From Mesostigma viride (lineage: Eukaryota; Streptophyta; Mesostigmatophyceae; Mesostigmatales; Mesostigmataceae), in contig RPFO01000103.1 in assembly GCA_009746045.1 (NCBI GenBank), positions 1,660,721 through 1,722,720 on the forward strand: DNA of 62,000 bases, given 5' to 3'. The position numbers and the translations under genes are program-made. The first letter of the stretch is position 1, and each line of letters starts with the position of its first letter. Of this stretch, positions 35,831-62,000 are shown in pieces. A model generated the notes under the pieces. The model was not told the DNA's origin, did not search any database, and was given only the letters and a program-made list of their open reading frames with translations.

Positions 35831-36218
35831 CTCGGAGTCGTCTCTAGGCAGTCTCTATGCAGTAATAAATGATTGGACGCGACCGTATATTGAAGTTAGT
35901 GGTAACGCCAAATGGATGGTCAATAGCAGTTTATACTAAGTAAAGTTTCCATCAGTTTCCTACATCCGTATAAACTTAAGTATCCAAGGTACGCAAGGTG
36001 GCTACGCAGCCAATAATTATATACGCGACAAAGCCGCAACTTGCGAGCCTCGCTGGACGGTGTGGGCTGGTGTGGGCTCTATTTTCTTGCCTCCACGTGC
36101 CCTCTCGCTATAAGTTTATATCTTGCCCCTAAGAAGCCGGGGCTACAGCGGGCTATGGCGCGCCTGACTCTAGGTCGCTGTCTGTGAACCAAAGAGATGG
36201 ATCCTTAGACAGCTAACC

Positions 36219-37022
36219 ATGCCTTATATCGCGGAGGGCCGCGTCGTGGAGACACCTCCATGGCGCTGGTCTATTATCCCAGAAACTTTCTGGGCTATAG
36301 TTAACGCGATCGCGAATTTGTACGTGTCCCTTAATTACTTGCTGTTTTCGGGCTGCGTGATGTTTTCTTGCCATCTTCGGTGGGATTTATGAGTTTTTGC
36401 AGTTTTATTAGCGTCTGACGTCAAATTTGGTTTTGCCGATGCTCGTGTGCCCTCTTTCTCGCCGTGCGGTTCATTCTGGAGCAGCTTTTTTACTATGGTC
36501 TCGGTAAGCGTTGTATGTATTGTCTCGCTTCACGTCGATGTTTCTATCGAACGAAAAGGCATTCTTCCAGTGATGTAGCGCAAGATTTTTATTGTAGCAG
36601 GTGTCCCTTCAAATTCGTCTGATCTGTTTATGTTCTCATCTTGTCTGAATCGTCTTACACCCAGCCCTCGGCGACGGACTTGTACGCGAAGAAGAAGCGA
36701 GACCCGGTATCCGGGCGCCCTGGCGGCGGAGGTGGTGGGGGCGGAGGGCCTGGGGGAGGGTCCGGTGGGGGCGGTGGCAGTGGCGGCACTCGCCCGCGCG
36801 TGGTGGGAGTGAGGCGCATGGGCGGGATCGACCACTGTGAGTCCCTGTCCCACTTGCATCTGTTACCGGTGAAGCTGTTGTTGGCGTGGCGCTCTCTCTT
36901 CCTGGGACGCTGCTGCTCTTCTAGGCTTGCCGACCTGCTTCCACGGAAAGCTGCTAGTTTTTGCTGCTGTTTACAGCTGCTCATTTATACTTTCCTCTCA
37001 ATTTCCCTTCCCTATCCTATGA
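36219..37022 (+). CDS. SELENOK: Selenoprotein-K-like small ER membrane protein (4 exons, one of 19 nt)
   Basis: Exons 36219-36319, 36485-36503, 36665-36836 and, less certain, 36925-37022. Exon 1 gives MPYIAEGRVVETPPWRWSII, then PETFWAIVNAIAN; exon 2 adds FFTMVS; exon 3 gives PSATDLYAKKKRDPVSGRP, a Gly-rich run and RRMGGIDH. This is the SelK plan: short lumenal start, W-R, one membrane helix ending F-F-x-T-M, basic and Gly-rich cytosolic tail, R-R-M-G-x-I-x-H. Donors are GTACGT, GTAAGC and GTGAGT, and phases agree. If exon 4 is right the tail reads IDHCLPTC, cysteine where animals have Sec, as in land plants. SelK acts in ER-associated degradation and as a protein-acylation cofactor. Most of it is too short per exon to be seen as a long open frame. 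Confidence 0.7.
36485..36503 (+). other. 19-nt micro-exon of the SelK-like gene
   Basis: Flanked by gagcag and gtaagc. It supplies one base to finish a Phe codon and then TTT ACT ATG GTC TCG, needed to give F-F-T-M-V-S at the helix end, where plant SelK-like proteins have FF-x-TMFS. Confidence 0.65.
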
Positions 37023-37139
37023 ATTTCCCTTCCCTATTCCTGTCAATTTCCCTTCCCTATTCCTATCGATTGCCCTTTCCTGTTCCTATCAATTTCCCTT
37101 TGCTGTTCCTATCAATTTCCCTTTCCTGTTCCTGTCATC
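36995..37139. repeat. 23-24-bp minisatellite, about 6 copies
   Basis: The unit is caatttcccttccctattcc plus tgt or tat. It overlaps the end of the proposed last SelK exon, another reason that exon is uncertain. Confidence 0.85.
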
Positions 37140-37216
37140 ATGTCGTTCGTGGGGTTGAATAAAACCTAGTCGGTTTCCCCCGTGGTCCTTGCCTTTTTTT
37201 TTCTCATGATTTTTTC

Positions 37217-37444
37217 CCCCCTCCTCCTCCTCCTCCTCCTCCTCCTCCTCCTCCTCCTCCTCCTCCTCCTCCTCCTCCTCCTCCTCCTCCTCCTCCTCCT
37301 CCTCCTCCTCCTCTTCTTCTTCTTCTTCTTCTTCTTCTTCTTCTTCTTCTTCTTCTTCTTCTTCTTCTTCTTCTTCTTCTTCTTCTTCTTCTTCTTCTTC
37401 TTCTTCTTCTTCTTCTTCTTCTTCTTCTTCTTCTTCTTCTTCTT
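37217..37444. repeat. Compound (TCC)n-(TTC)n microsatellite
   Basis: About 31 CTC/TCC units then about 44 TTC units, uninterrupted. A homopurine-homopyrimidine tract of this length can form triplex DNA. Confidence 0.97.
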
Positions 37445-37544
37445 GCCTGGCTGTGCTGTCATGTCCGTGTCATGCGTGGTATGCTGACACCCATCACTTG
37501 CTGCTGTCATGTCCGTGTCATTTCTGGCACGCTGTGGTCCATCG

Positions 37545-37625
37545 TGTCGCGATGGCTGGCTTGCTGTCTCATGTCGCGGTGGCTGGCTTGCTGTTTCATG
37601 TCGCGGTGGCTGGCAGGCTGTTTCA
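37545..37625. repeat. About 27-bp repeat, 3 copies
   Basis: gtcgcggtggctggcttgct and close variants separated by gtttcat or gtctcat. Confidence 0.8.
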
Positions 37626-37639
37626 GGTCCTTCGGATGT

Positions 37640-39110
37640 GGGCTTCTGTTGGCCTCCCTTTCTATATATTAGTCCATAGACGTGACCGAAGTACAGCATG
37701 GCGTCTGTCTTAGTTGGGGCGCTGGGTCGTAGACATATATATACTAGGGCTGTTGTAGTCTATTGGCTAGCTGTTCTTGCTTGCTAGGGTTGTTCCTATT
37801 CACGCTTCATATATATATCGCCGAACTAGCATACGTAGTTGGTTATTGTCAGTGAATCTATGTAGTAGGTCACATAGCAGGTGGCTGTGAGTTACATGTG
37901 AAGTAGCAATGAGGTAGGATCATCAGGGCAACCTCACTTACCCATTTGGCGGGTAATGGTGCAGCGTCTTCGTGACAGTCATGAGGAGTAGAAGAGCTGA
38001 ATTTTATCCACATGAAGTGGTTTGCCTTATGAAGCGCCGTGAGGGCGAGGCTGTTGTGTATATGGTTTTCTTGTGTGTGGGCGCGTGGCTGCTGGTTTGC
38101 CAGATATGGTGTCTGCGGCGGCAAATTCCGACACGGGTAGTTCCAATATATGGCCGGTGCTGTGGCTGACAGGGAAGATGCGTAACGAGAAGCCACAAGT
38201 GAATAGCAACAAGAAATGCCAAGCCACAACAACAAGCTAAGAAAAATAACAAGAAAGTAAGAGAAGTAACAAGAAATATACAGCTGCGCGAGGGTGACCC
38301 AATATCGTGATGCCCGTTCACCCGTATCAGGCTCTCTCTTTATGTATATATGTCCTCCAGTACTCGTGCTCGCCGTGCCCTCATGCCCGCTCCTCCATGC
38401 GAGCTCAGCCTGTGATGCGCCCGTGCGATGGATTTTCCCATTTTGTCTGTTTGTGGACTCGCAGGCGCGCCCGTGGGCGGATGAGCCCGGTAAAGCACTT
38501 GCCCTTTGCGTTTGGGTCGCGGGCCGCCGTGAGGGAGCCGTAACGCAATAGACCCTCGCGGTGCGCCTGGGACCATGGGCAAGTGCTGTCAGGAGAGTTC
38601 TGGCGATCGGCGCCTCCATGTCCGCCTTCCGTTGGTTTCCGTGTCTGACCGTCCAGTCCCGTGATGGAGCGGAAGGGGATGCGTGAAGCCGTCGTTAATA
38701 TGGCAACAGGTGGCGTGTCAGGATCTCCTTTTGGTTGTTGGACTGGCTCGGCGCGATAGCTTGTATGTACAAGGTCCACGCCGTTTGGTGGCCGATGCAA
38801 GCGGCTGTCATTGGGGTGATCATGTTTGCAGCCTATCGCAGGAATTGTCTGCCCATGACGTCGACCCAGAAAAGTCCCACTGGGAGCCTGGTGTCGACTG
38901 ACTTTGGACGATTCCGAGAGCCTGGAAATGTAGTTTGGTCAGGTTTCATTTTGGAGGTGGGGGGACAGGCAAGAAGTGCAGGAAATGCAATGATAGCTTG
39001 CCCCCAGATGATCTGTATGTAGTGTGAAGTGGTGTTGTAATCTTTGATGTATTGAGACAACTATTCTATATTCACATTGAAGATAGTTTAACTACTCAGC
39101 TTCTGTGTGT
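37640..39110. other. Unassigned stretch
   Basis: A minus frame of 249 codons (38619-37870) has no recognisable domain and looks unselected. No RNA gene or element end is seen. Confidence 0.4.
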
Positions 39111-39112
39111 AC

Positions 39113-39170
39113 ATTCCATTCCATTCCATTCATTCACGCGCCTCCGCTGGGAGAGTCACGGGGTACCAAC
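39113..39170 (-). mobile_element. LINE 3' end with hairpin and (GAATG)n tail
   Basis: Minus strand: hairpin CTCC-CAGC-GGAG (39142-39153), then a tail of gaatg repeats (39113-39140). No ORF2 remains next to it; 39170-39480 is unassigned. Confidence 0.6.
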
Positions 39171-39484
39171 TTTTTGAGGAAGTACTTTTCATCCCTGTTT
39201 GATGCACAGTGAGAAGGGGGCACAAGACACCCTCCTTCTCTTGTTACCTTTGGAAGGCAGGCCACAGGTTCAATTTAACTGCTCACCAGGAGAGTCTAGC
39301 AACTACTGTGGGTGCAATAAAACTTCGACATAGCAAAAGCCGATAGCGGATGCAGTAAGGCTGCGCCGTGCATGGTCCCGGCAGTGGCCACAGATAGGCT
39401 TGGAGCTCATTTGGAGGCGCCGAGTTTTGGGAGAATATAAAGGCCTCTAGCTCCAGTGTAGCGTTTGCGTGCAACTATCTCCTG

Positions 39485-40470
39485 CATCACTATTAAAAAA
39501 AAAAATTAAATTATAACATGCCTCCGTTGGGAGATCATGTAGCACATATTCCTTGATGGATGGGTGGGGTGGAAGGAGCCGCGTAATCGAACTAACCTAA
39601 CTCTAATCTAGCTAGTCTAGAAAAGTCCTAACTACCCTACTCATCAAAACGCCTCCTCTGCTTGGGGGGAGGTGGTTTGCCCACAGGGTCGGGCGTGTGA
39701 GCCTTGACAAACCTCTTCCACCGCATCTTGTTCTGCATGGCGGTCCAAAGAAGGGAGAGAGAGTGGATGCGGTATTCAAACTGGGCTGGGACCAGTAGGT
39801 CATCCAGCAACATCTGTACGTAGTTCGTGACATGTTTCCCTACCTTTTTGGCAATGCCCTTGGGGCCAGGCCAGGTCAGAATGTGCCACCCTGGCTGGCC
39901 AAGCCGCTGGGGGCCGGCCAGACCAAGGGCGGTGTCGACCTGGCTGGTGCGAGCAAGGTGTCCTACAAATGCTATCCTACGCTGTCTAATCTCGTCCGAA
40001 ATACGAGGCATGCCCTGATACAAAGACTCTGATGACGGGCGCTTGGAAAACCCTACGTTCAGGACCTGTCGGAGCATCCTGTAAACTGTGCCGTCTAGCC
40101 TAGATGCCAGTGTGGGGGTGAGTGTCCACGCCTCGGCGCCATACGTGAGCACCGTGAGGACGAGGACCTTGAAGAGCATGCGCTTGCGGTGTTCGCCCAG
40201 GCCCTTGGAGCGCCAGTAGGTGTTGAGCGAACGGAGCCTAGCCCAGGCCAGGCCAATGCGGGTGTCCACATCGTCGGCTGTGTCAGGAAGCCAGCTCCCT
40301 AACAGTTTGAAGCGGTCGCGGAACGGGACCGTCGTCCCGTCGAGCAGGCGTGGCAGCGGCGGTGGACTGGAGGCCCCAATCACCATCGCCTCAGTTTTGA
40401 CACTAATCTCCAACCCCACCGCCCTCGCCTCCAGGCCCAGACATGCATCACTATATGTCCTGGCTATTCA
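39485..40470 (-). mobile_element. 5'-truncated LINE
   Basis: 3' end on minus: hairpin CTCC-CAAC-GGAG (39522-39533), then an AATTT/poly-T-like tail to about 39490. The body is the C-terminal half of ORF2. The 5' break is near 40470, just after the position where the YADD motif would lie. Confidence 0.75.
39637..40470 (-). pseudogene. LINE ORF2 C-terminal half
   Basis: One open frame: GLEISVKTEAMVIG (RT palm/thumb, KT motif), FKLLGSWLPD, MLFKVLVLTVLTYGAEAWTL, LYQGMPRISDEIRQRRIAFV, GHLARTSQVDT, ending PPPPKQRRRFDE. It is homologous along its length to 16250-16769. The endonuclease and catalytic RT aspartates are absent, so it is not active. Confidence 0.8.
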
Positions 40471-40474
40471 GCTT

Positions 40475-41320
40475 TTGGGAACCCCGCGTGAGCTATAAAG
40501 CTGAAATGCCTGGCCTGGTCCCATGCAGCTGCCACAGCTTTGGGAGACGTAGGTCACTGCCGTATATATCAATTAAGTATGAGCAGACGCTTACCATGCG
40601 TCGCTCTATAGACCCCCGTTGATTGGCCACGAATCAACTGACCATCTAAGGACGCCTACTGAGATGTATCCCTCTGCTCTAGAAATTGATAGCCTCGTGA
40701 CTTGTCTCATGGATCAATCAGATGGTTCACAGCTGCAACTTGAATTGCACTTTTTAAATTAACTATATTGGTAGTCGACCTTGTACAATCACATCCGCAA
40801 TTATGTTGCCCACGACTGAGGACGAACTCACCCTGCACAAGGCAACGGATGTCACTGACAAGCCTTGCCTCAAGATGCACATGAGGACAAACGAAGGCTC
40901 GGCATGAAGTACGTACATCAGAGAGACTACACGCTGCCGGTGTCTCTTTCCCACACATGTAGTCAAGCCCACACGAGTCACCAAAGCAACACACGCTTGA
41001 CACACGCTTCAATGTCAGAACACGCGGTAAAGGTTTGTTGTGATTCCTGACACAACAAAACCGCATTCCAGAAATGCCGTCTTGACATTTTCACCACACA
41101 TAAGAGCATCTAAAAAATGGCATCATGGCAAACTAAAATTGCCGCCTCACTGCCCGTTTTATCTGGCACAAATCCAACCATTTTTCTGTCCAGACGAGCC
41201 TGAGGGGTTTTAGGCCGGCATACCCATGCCGGCAGGGGTCACCCACAACCCCCTGTGTGTACGTACATGTCATGCGTTGAACACCAGCATACATGGAATG
41301 GCGGTACGCTGATCTAACTT
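40475..41320. other. Unassigned stretch
   Basis: No repeat or coding signal that I trust. Frames up to 119 codons have no domain. Confidence 0.4.
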
Positions 41321-41324
41321 GATC

Positions 41325-42385
41325 GGAGGTGGAAGGCAAAGTTGGCCAGGGCATCGTGAAGCTGGAGGCAGCTGCTACCAAGGTAGACGCCCTGGCCACG
41401 CAGGTCTCCGTGATCGCCGAGCGAACAGCCACCATCGCCGCCCAACCCGCCGGTTGGGCCAGCGATGACCCCTCGACTCGCGCATCCTGGGTGCATGATC
41501 GACCTGCTCAAGAGCCAGCCAACCTCTATATACCGGCACCACCGCCAGTACCACCAAGCTAGCTACAGGAGCTGGAAGACACGCGCCGTGAAGCCGCTGA
41601 CCTCGACCGACGCCGCTGCCGGGTCATCCTCAGGCGCTTTGACAAGGAGCCGGGGGAGACCCCAGACTCTCTTCTTGACGAGCTCAGGAACCAGCTCTTG
41701 GCGCGCGCATGGAGCTGCAAGGTACGACACTGCAGGGCGCCTACTCAGGTGCCCCTTTTCAGGGATATGTGCTACATCTACTCCCAACAGAGATATGTTA
41801 CAATATAGGGCGCCCACCGCCTGCCCCATCCACGGGACAAGGCTGGGCGCCCACCAGTGGTCCTCACCTCCAGCGACATCGCCGCCCGAGTTCAGTTCCT
41901 CGATCTCTTGCCGCAAGAAACCGGCGCGCACCCCCTGGTCGAGCTTGACGACGACCTGACGCCAGCCCAGCAGCAGCAACGCCGCGACCAGTGGCCCGAC
42001 TTCATCCGCCACAAGTCCAGCCCCGAGAAGCCCCAAGTTTACTGGCAGGCGGGGACCTTCATCAGTGTCAACAACAAACTAGCTGTGGAAGCCCCCCCGG
42101 GCTCCCCCGGGATAGCCAAGCTAGTTGTCTAAGATAGCTTTATTCTCGCTTGTTGATGTCTTATAGATAGCTAATTGGCTTGCACCAAGACCGCCCAGCC
42201 ACGTCACTAGCTGTATCAATTATGTATCTTCACATGGACTGCCCTCACCGGATCAAATGCGGGACTAATGATTAATTGCATTAATTATAATGGAGTGCCC
42301 CTAGCTGGCCCGTGGCTGTGCATGCATTATGTACGGCGTCCTCCATGGTTCCCCAACGGGGACACGAGACTAATCGATTGATGAA
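41325..42385 (+). mobile_element. ORF1-only non-LTR element, copy C (5'-truncated)
   Basis: The helical stretch (ALATQVSVIAERTATIAAQP, about 41385-41445), the RRM-like part (VILRRFDKEPGETPDSLLDEL, about 41625-41685) and the C-terminal signature (DDDLTPAQQQQRRDQWPDF then KPQVYWQAG, about 41945-42050) align in order with copy A. About 250 bp of 3' UTR and the variant hairpin TCCCC-AAC-GGGGA (42350-42362) follow. There are at least two frameshifts and no ORF2. Confidence 0.65.
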
Positions 42386-42389
42386 TGGA

Positions 42390-44312
42390 TAAAAGGCATC
42401 CTCCATGGACTTGCGGCGATAGGCCAGGTAGGGACATGATTGTGCTCCCCTTGGGAAAATGGGCTAGTGCTGGGTCCCCAGGTCTCATGCACAGGTCGGC
42501 GATTCTCTGATTGGCACCCCGTTATGAAGGTTCACTTGCTGTTAGTTGGATGGGAGTCGTGCATGCAGACGTTGTGGACCTGCATTACAATTAATTTTTC
42601 CATCAAAGCATTGACAGATGTAGTCATGCAATATAATATGGTAAGCCCCTGGGTACCTACACTCTTGATGTCTCAGCCACCTGCGAGCTCAGCTGCAAGG
42701 AAACAGGACCACCACCCGTCGAATCAATGATCGCTGTAGGGTTTTGACAACAAGCAGACCAGGTAGGAGAGATTAGCTCACAAATTCCATATCCCTTGTG
42801 CTGATAGCTACCCAGACAGGCGTGAGGGCCTGGTGCTTCTCCGCGCCAATACATGAGTACACAAACACCTATTCGTGCAAGGGCGGTGCTAGCCAACAGC
42901 AGGTCCTCCGTTAATGTCGCATTTAAGTGTTCAGTGAGGCAGCCCTCAGGCGCCGGGCTTGCTGAACGTTTTGCAACGTGTCTAGCACAGTACCCATGCG
43001 GGCACGTAATTAGCTAATCACTACTGCGTACCTTTGGACATTGCGCAGCGGGGCACGCAATTCGTGTAGCGCAAGTACTCGTGCCGCTAAGGACACTGAT
43101 CGCCCCTCGGCAGTAGCTAGTCATACGCGTTCCATTAATTGCGTTACCTGGCAAGTTCGAGCTCCGTGAACTGCACGTAGGTCCGAGTAAATTTCCCGTG
43201 CAGGAAAGACCCAGCGAGCAGGCATTGCTACCTTTAACAGGCAACAAAGCCTGCTGATTGGTTCATGGCCATCAAATCAATAGACAGCAAGTGCATGCGT
43301 CGATCCGCAAGTTGTCTCTGCACGGATATCTGGCCTGTGCCGCCACGTAAGAGAACAGAGATACCAGTCCAGCGCTCATCACGCTGGCTTGATTAGTACA
43401 AACCTTCGTGTTTCCGAGAGTCCTTCACGGAGCTTGGTTACGTGCGCTGCTGTTGGAATTTAAATTTTCTTACATTGCATTTCATAGATTCGTTTCTAAA
43501 ATGGATTACCAGAAAATCATGCGACCCCGTGGCGAGATACACGGCAGCATTCCAAGTTTCCTAACGCATTTTGTGCAACGCCCAGGCTTCGCGTGGGCGA
43601 CCCCTGTCGAGAAGGTCGCTTTGCCTGGTCAAAAGCAAGGAAAGACATGAAGGCAACTACAAAATACTAACCAGGCAAGGCCGCCAGGCGATCGAGGCAA
43701 GGCAAGACTGCTTTTCCTAATTACTTACCCTTTATGCTGTGAGTCTATGACCCCTTCGGCCTTCTCTGTTATGAATTTATTGCTGCTGCATGCTGCCAAC
43801 CTCGAAGCCACCGGCGCGGCGGGAGGGAGACGGGGAGAGGGTAAACGGAGGCCTGGCCTCATGACGCGACGCGTGTCAAACTTGCTCACGTGATCGGCCT
43901 TGAGGCACATTTACGCGCCAACGCGGGGCTTATTTCTGGACATTTGGCATGCCTACCGGAGGTCATTTTTCCCTTCCGCGAGACCGGTGGCATAGGAGCA
44001 TATAATCTGATATGGCGTAGCTTGAGCACGAGATGCCAGGCGTTGTTTTGGATTGTTTCGTTGGGTAAGATAAGATCGGTATGGCCTGCAAGGACGCGCA
44101 TTGCCGAAGCTGGGATTTAAGTATGAGTTTTGCGCGGCTTCTGGAGTTGTGTGCGGAACTACATAGACGTGGTCATAAGCTAAGCCCCGCGGCAGGTTAG
44201 AGTTGACAATCTTGGGAAAGAAAGGCAGAAATTTACGCGCCCATATGGATGTAGCCCATGAATAAGCCTTTCCGCATGCCAGATCTACAGTTCTTCAGGA
44301 GTTGCGAGCAAG
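42390..44312. other. Unassigned stretch upstream of the TTL-like gene
   Basis: No coding sequence, RNA gene or clear element found. The promoter of the TTL-like gene should lie toward the right end. Confidence 0.4.
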
Positions 44313-56543
<12,231 letters not shown>

Positions 56544-56744
56544 GTGAGCTGGGAACCGTCACGGCAGGGTTGAGCAGCTGGGCAATGGCCAGTGGAGCAA
56601 AACATGCCTGGCAAGTTGCGGGTACCTTGGACAGGTGCCGTGGACAGAGGATGGAATGTTGTTGTCTCCTTGGGTAAACAGGCATCTGTCCCGGCAGGCG
56701 TAGCCTGCGGGAGAGCGGGAGAGCTGGGTGGCGGGTTTCGCTAT

Positions 56745-57030
56745 TTCTCCCGTACACGCTACAGTGTCCTTTTCCCCCTCACACGCTACAGTGTCCTGTT
56801 CCCCCTCACACGCTACAGTGTCCTGTTCCCCCTCACGCGCTACAGTGTTCTGTCCCACCTCACACGCTTCAGTGTCCTCTGCTGGTGCATCCACGTGTTG
56901 GTACAGTGTCCTGTGTTCCTCCTGAGCAGTGTAAGGGCTATGATGTCCTCTGTACTCCCTTACACCGTGCAGTGTCCTACGTTCCCGCTTACACAAGACA
57001 GTGTCCTCTAGTTCCCAGCATACGGTATAG
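56745..57030. repeat. 27-bp minisatellite (cacgctacagtgtcctgttc)
   Basis: Four good copies at 56754-56860, then diverged copies of acagtgtcct to about 57015. Confidence 0.85.
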
Positions 57031-57205
57031 TGACCTCTCTTGGCTCTATTCTCTGTTGGATTGTGCCCTCCCTCACGCCAGCTATTATACCCTCCACCAG
57101 CCATTTCAACATCTACCCTTCATGTGTTATGTCCGCGCCTGCCCTGCGCGCCCCCTTGCCTGCTCGTGTGCGCCAGCCTGCCACCTCTCTGCTTGTGCCA
57201 ATAAG

Positions 57206-57343
57206 TGAAAGGGTTAGCAGTAGACCGGTCTACTATCGCTAGGGTAGACCGGTCTACTATCACTAGGGTAGACCGATCTACTATCACTAGGGTAGACCGG
57301 TCTACTATCACTAGGGTAGACCGGTCTATCGCCAACCCTTTCA
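57206..57343. repeat. Palindromic 24-bp minisatellite inside a 28-bp inverted repeat
   Basis: Five units of gtagaccggtctactatcac tagg, each with the 12-bp palindrome TAGACCGGTCTA. The outer arms (57206-57233, 57316-57343) are inverted copies with three mismatches, sharing TGAAAGGGTT / AACCCTTTCA ends. Confidence 0.85.
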
Positions 57344-57482
57344 AGTGTCGCCTTGTTCCCCCTCAAGCACCTGGCTGCCCATTGGTGACTTGGTGCCTGC
57401 GCAACTGCCAGTTTGTGTTGATATCGGCCGGAATCTTTTTGCCACTCGGCTGTAAGGTTCCGGACCAATATTTATACTAACT

Positions 57483-61902
<4,420 letters not shown>

Positions 61903-61916
61903 GCACACACCTGACG

Positions 61917-62000
61917 CTATTTGTGCTGTTTGTGCTGTTTGTGCTATTTGTGCTATTTGTGCTATTTGTGCTGTTTGTGCAATTTGTGCTGCTTGTGCTA
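61917..62000. repeat. 9-bp repeat tgtgctgtt, about 9 copies
   Basis: gtgctatttgtgctgtttgt units run to the window edge. Confidence 0.9.

Noticed and set aside
36641-37162. A 173-codon plus frame taken as one uninterrupted gene
   Set aside because: It has no ATG in frame before the Gly-rich segment and runs past a consensus GTGAGT donor; it is better explained as SelK exon 3 plus intron.
37870-38619. 249-codon minus frame
   Set aside because: No domain, no splice support and composition no different from flanking non-coding DNA.
42390-44312. tRNA or small RNA genes
   Set aside because: No cloverleaf with a T-loop GGTTCGA-type motif was found by eye here or elsewhere; this is not a proof of absence.

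Overview
The window looks like nuclear DNA of a green alga (Chlorophyta, probably Chlorophyceae); I do not name a species. The reasons are: GC-rich coding exons cut by many GT-AG introns; a hydroxyproline-rich (SPPPSPSPPP) lumenal stem; a plant/algal type SelK; plant-type CCCTAAA repeats; chromodomain Ty3 and LINE elements; and very heavy micro- and minisatellite load. No bacterial-style operons, rRNA or tRNA genes were recognised.

Layout. 1-17.1 kb is a nest of retroelements: an ORF1-only non-LTR element on + (about 480-2415), a second ORF1-only element on - that is split by an 11.58-kb Ty3/chromovirus-like LTR retrotransposon (2813-14395, AGCAG target duplication), and a head-to-head pair of LINE ends (15950-17032). 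17.1-19.2 kb is satellite-rich and non-coding. 19.2-34.4 kb (-) is one multi-exon gene for a GT29 (sialyltransferase-like) glycosyltransferase with a stem of about 1,600 residues and an EGF-like module; eight consecutive catalytic/C-terminal exons join in phase. Just upstream on the same strand, 77 bp away, is a small four-cysteine CHCH-like ORF. 35.3-35.8 kb is a LINE fragment. 36.2-37.0 kb (+) is a selenoprotein-K-like gene whose frame only makes sense with a 19-nt micro-exon. 39.1-42.4 kb holds LINE and ORF1-only debris. 44.3 kb to beyond the right edge (+) is a multi-exon tubulin-tyrosine-ligase-fold (TTL-like) gene with an N-terminal membrane anchor; its introns hold an interstitial telomere block, a 941-bp foldback element, a Copia gag remnant and, probably, a 4.42-kb (CCTG) array of about 1,104 units.

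How things fit together. The two large genes both look like membrane-anchored enzymes of the secretory system. Only GT29 has a recognisable pathway (Golgi glycan capping, donor and acceptor unknown). The most unusual theme is that introns of both genes, on both strands, carry decaying tandem copies of exon edges including the splice site ('exon-edge echoes'). A second theme is a LINE 3' hairpin shared by autonomous and ORF1-only elements with compensatory changes. A third is the CCTG array, the same repeat unit, intronic setting and transcribed strand as human myotonic dystrophy type 2. Frame breaks in the retroelements and one in GT29 may be real or may be homopolymer errors in the assembly. 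All domain calls were made by eye; no database search was run.
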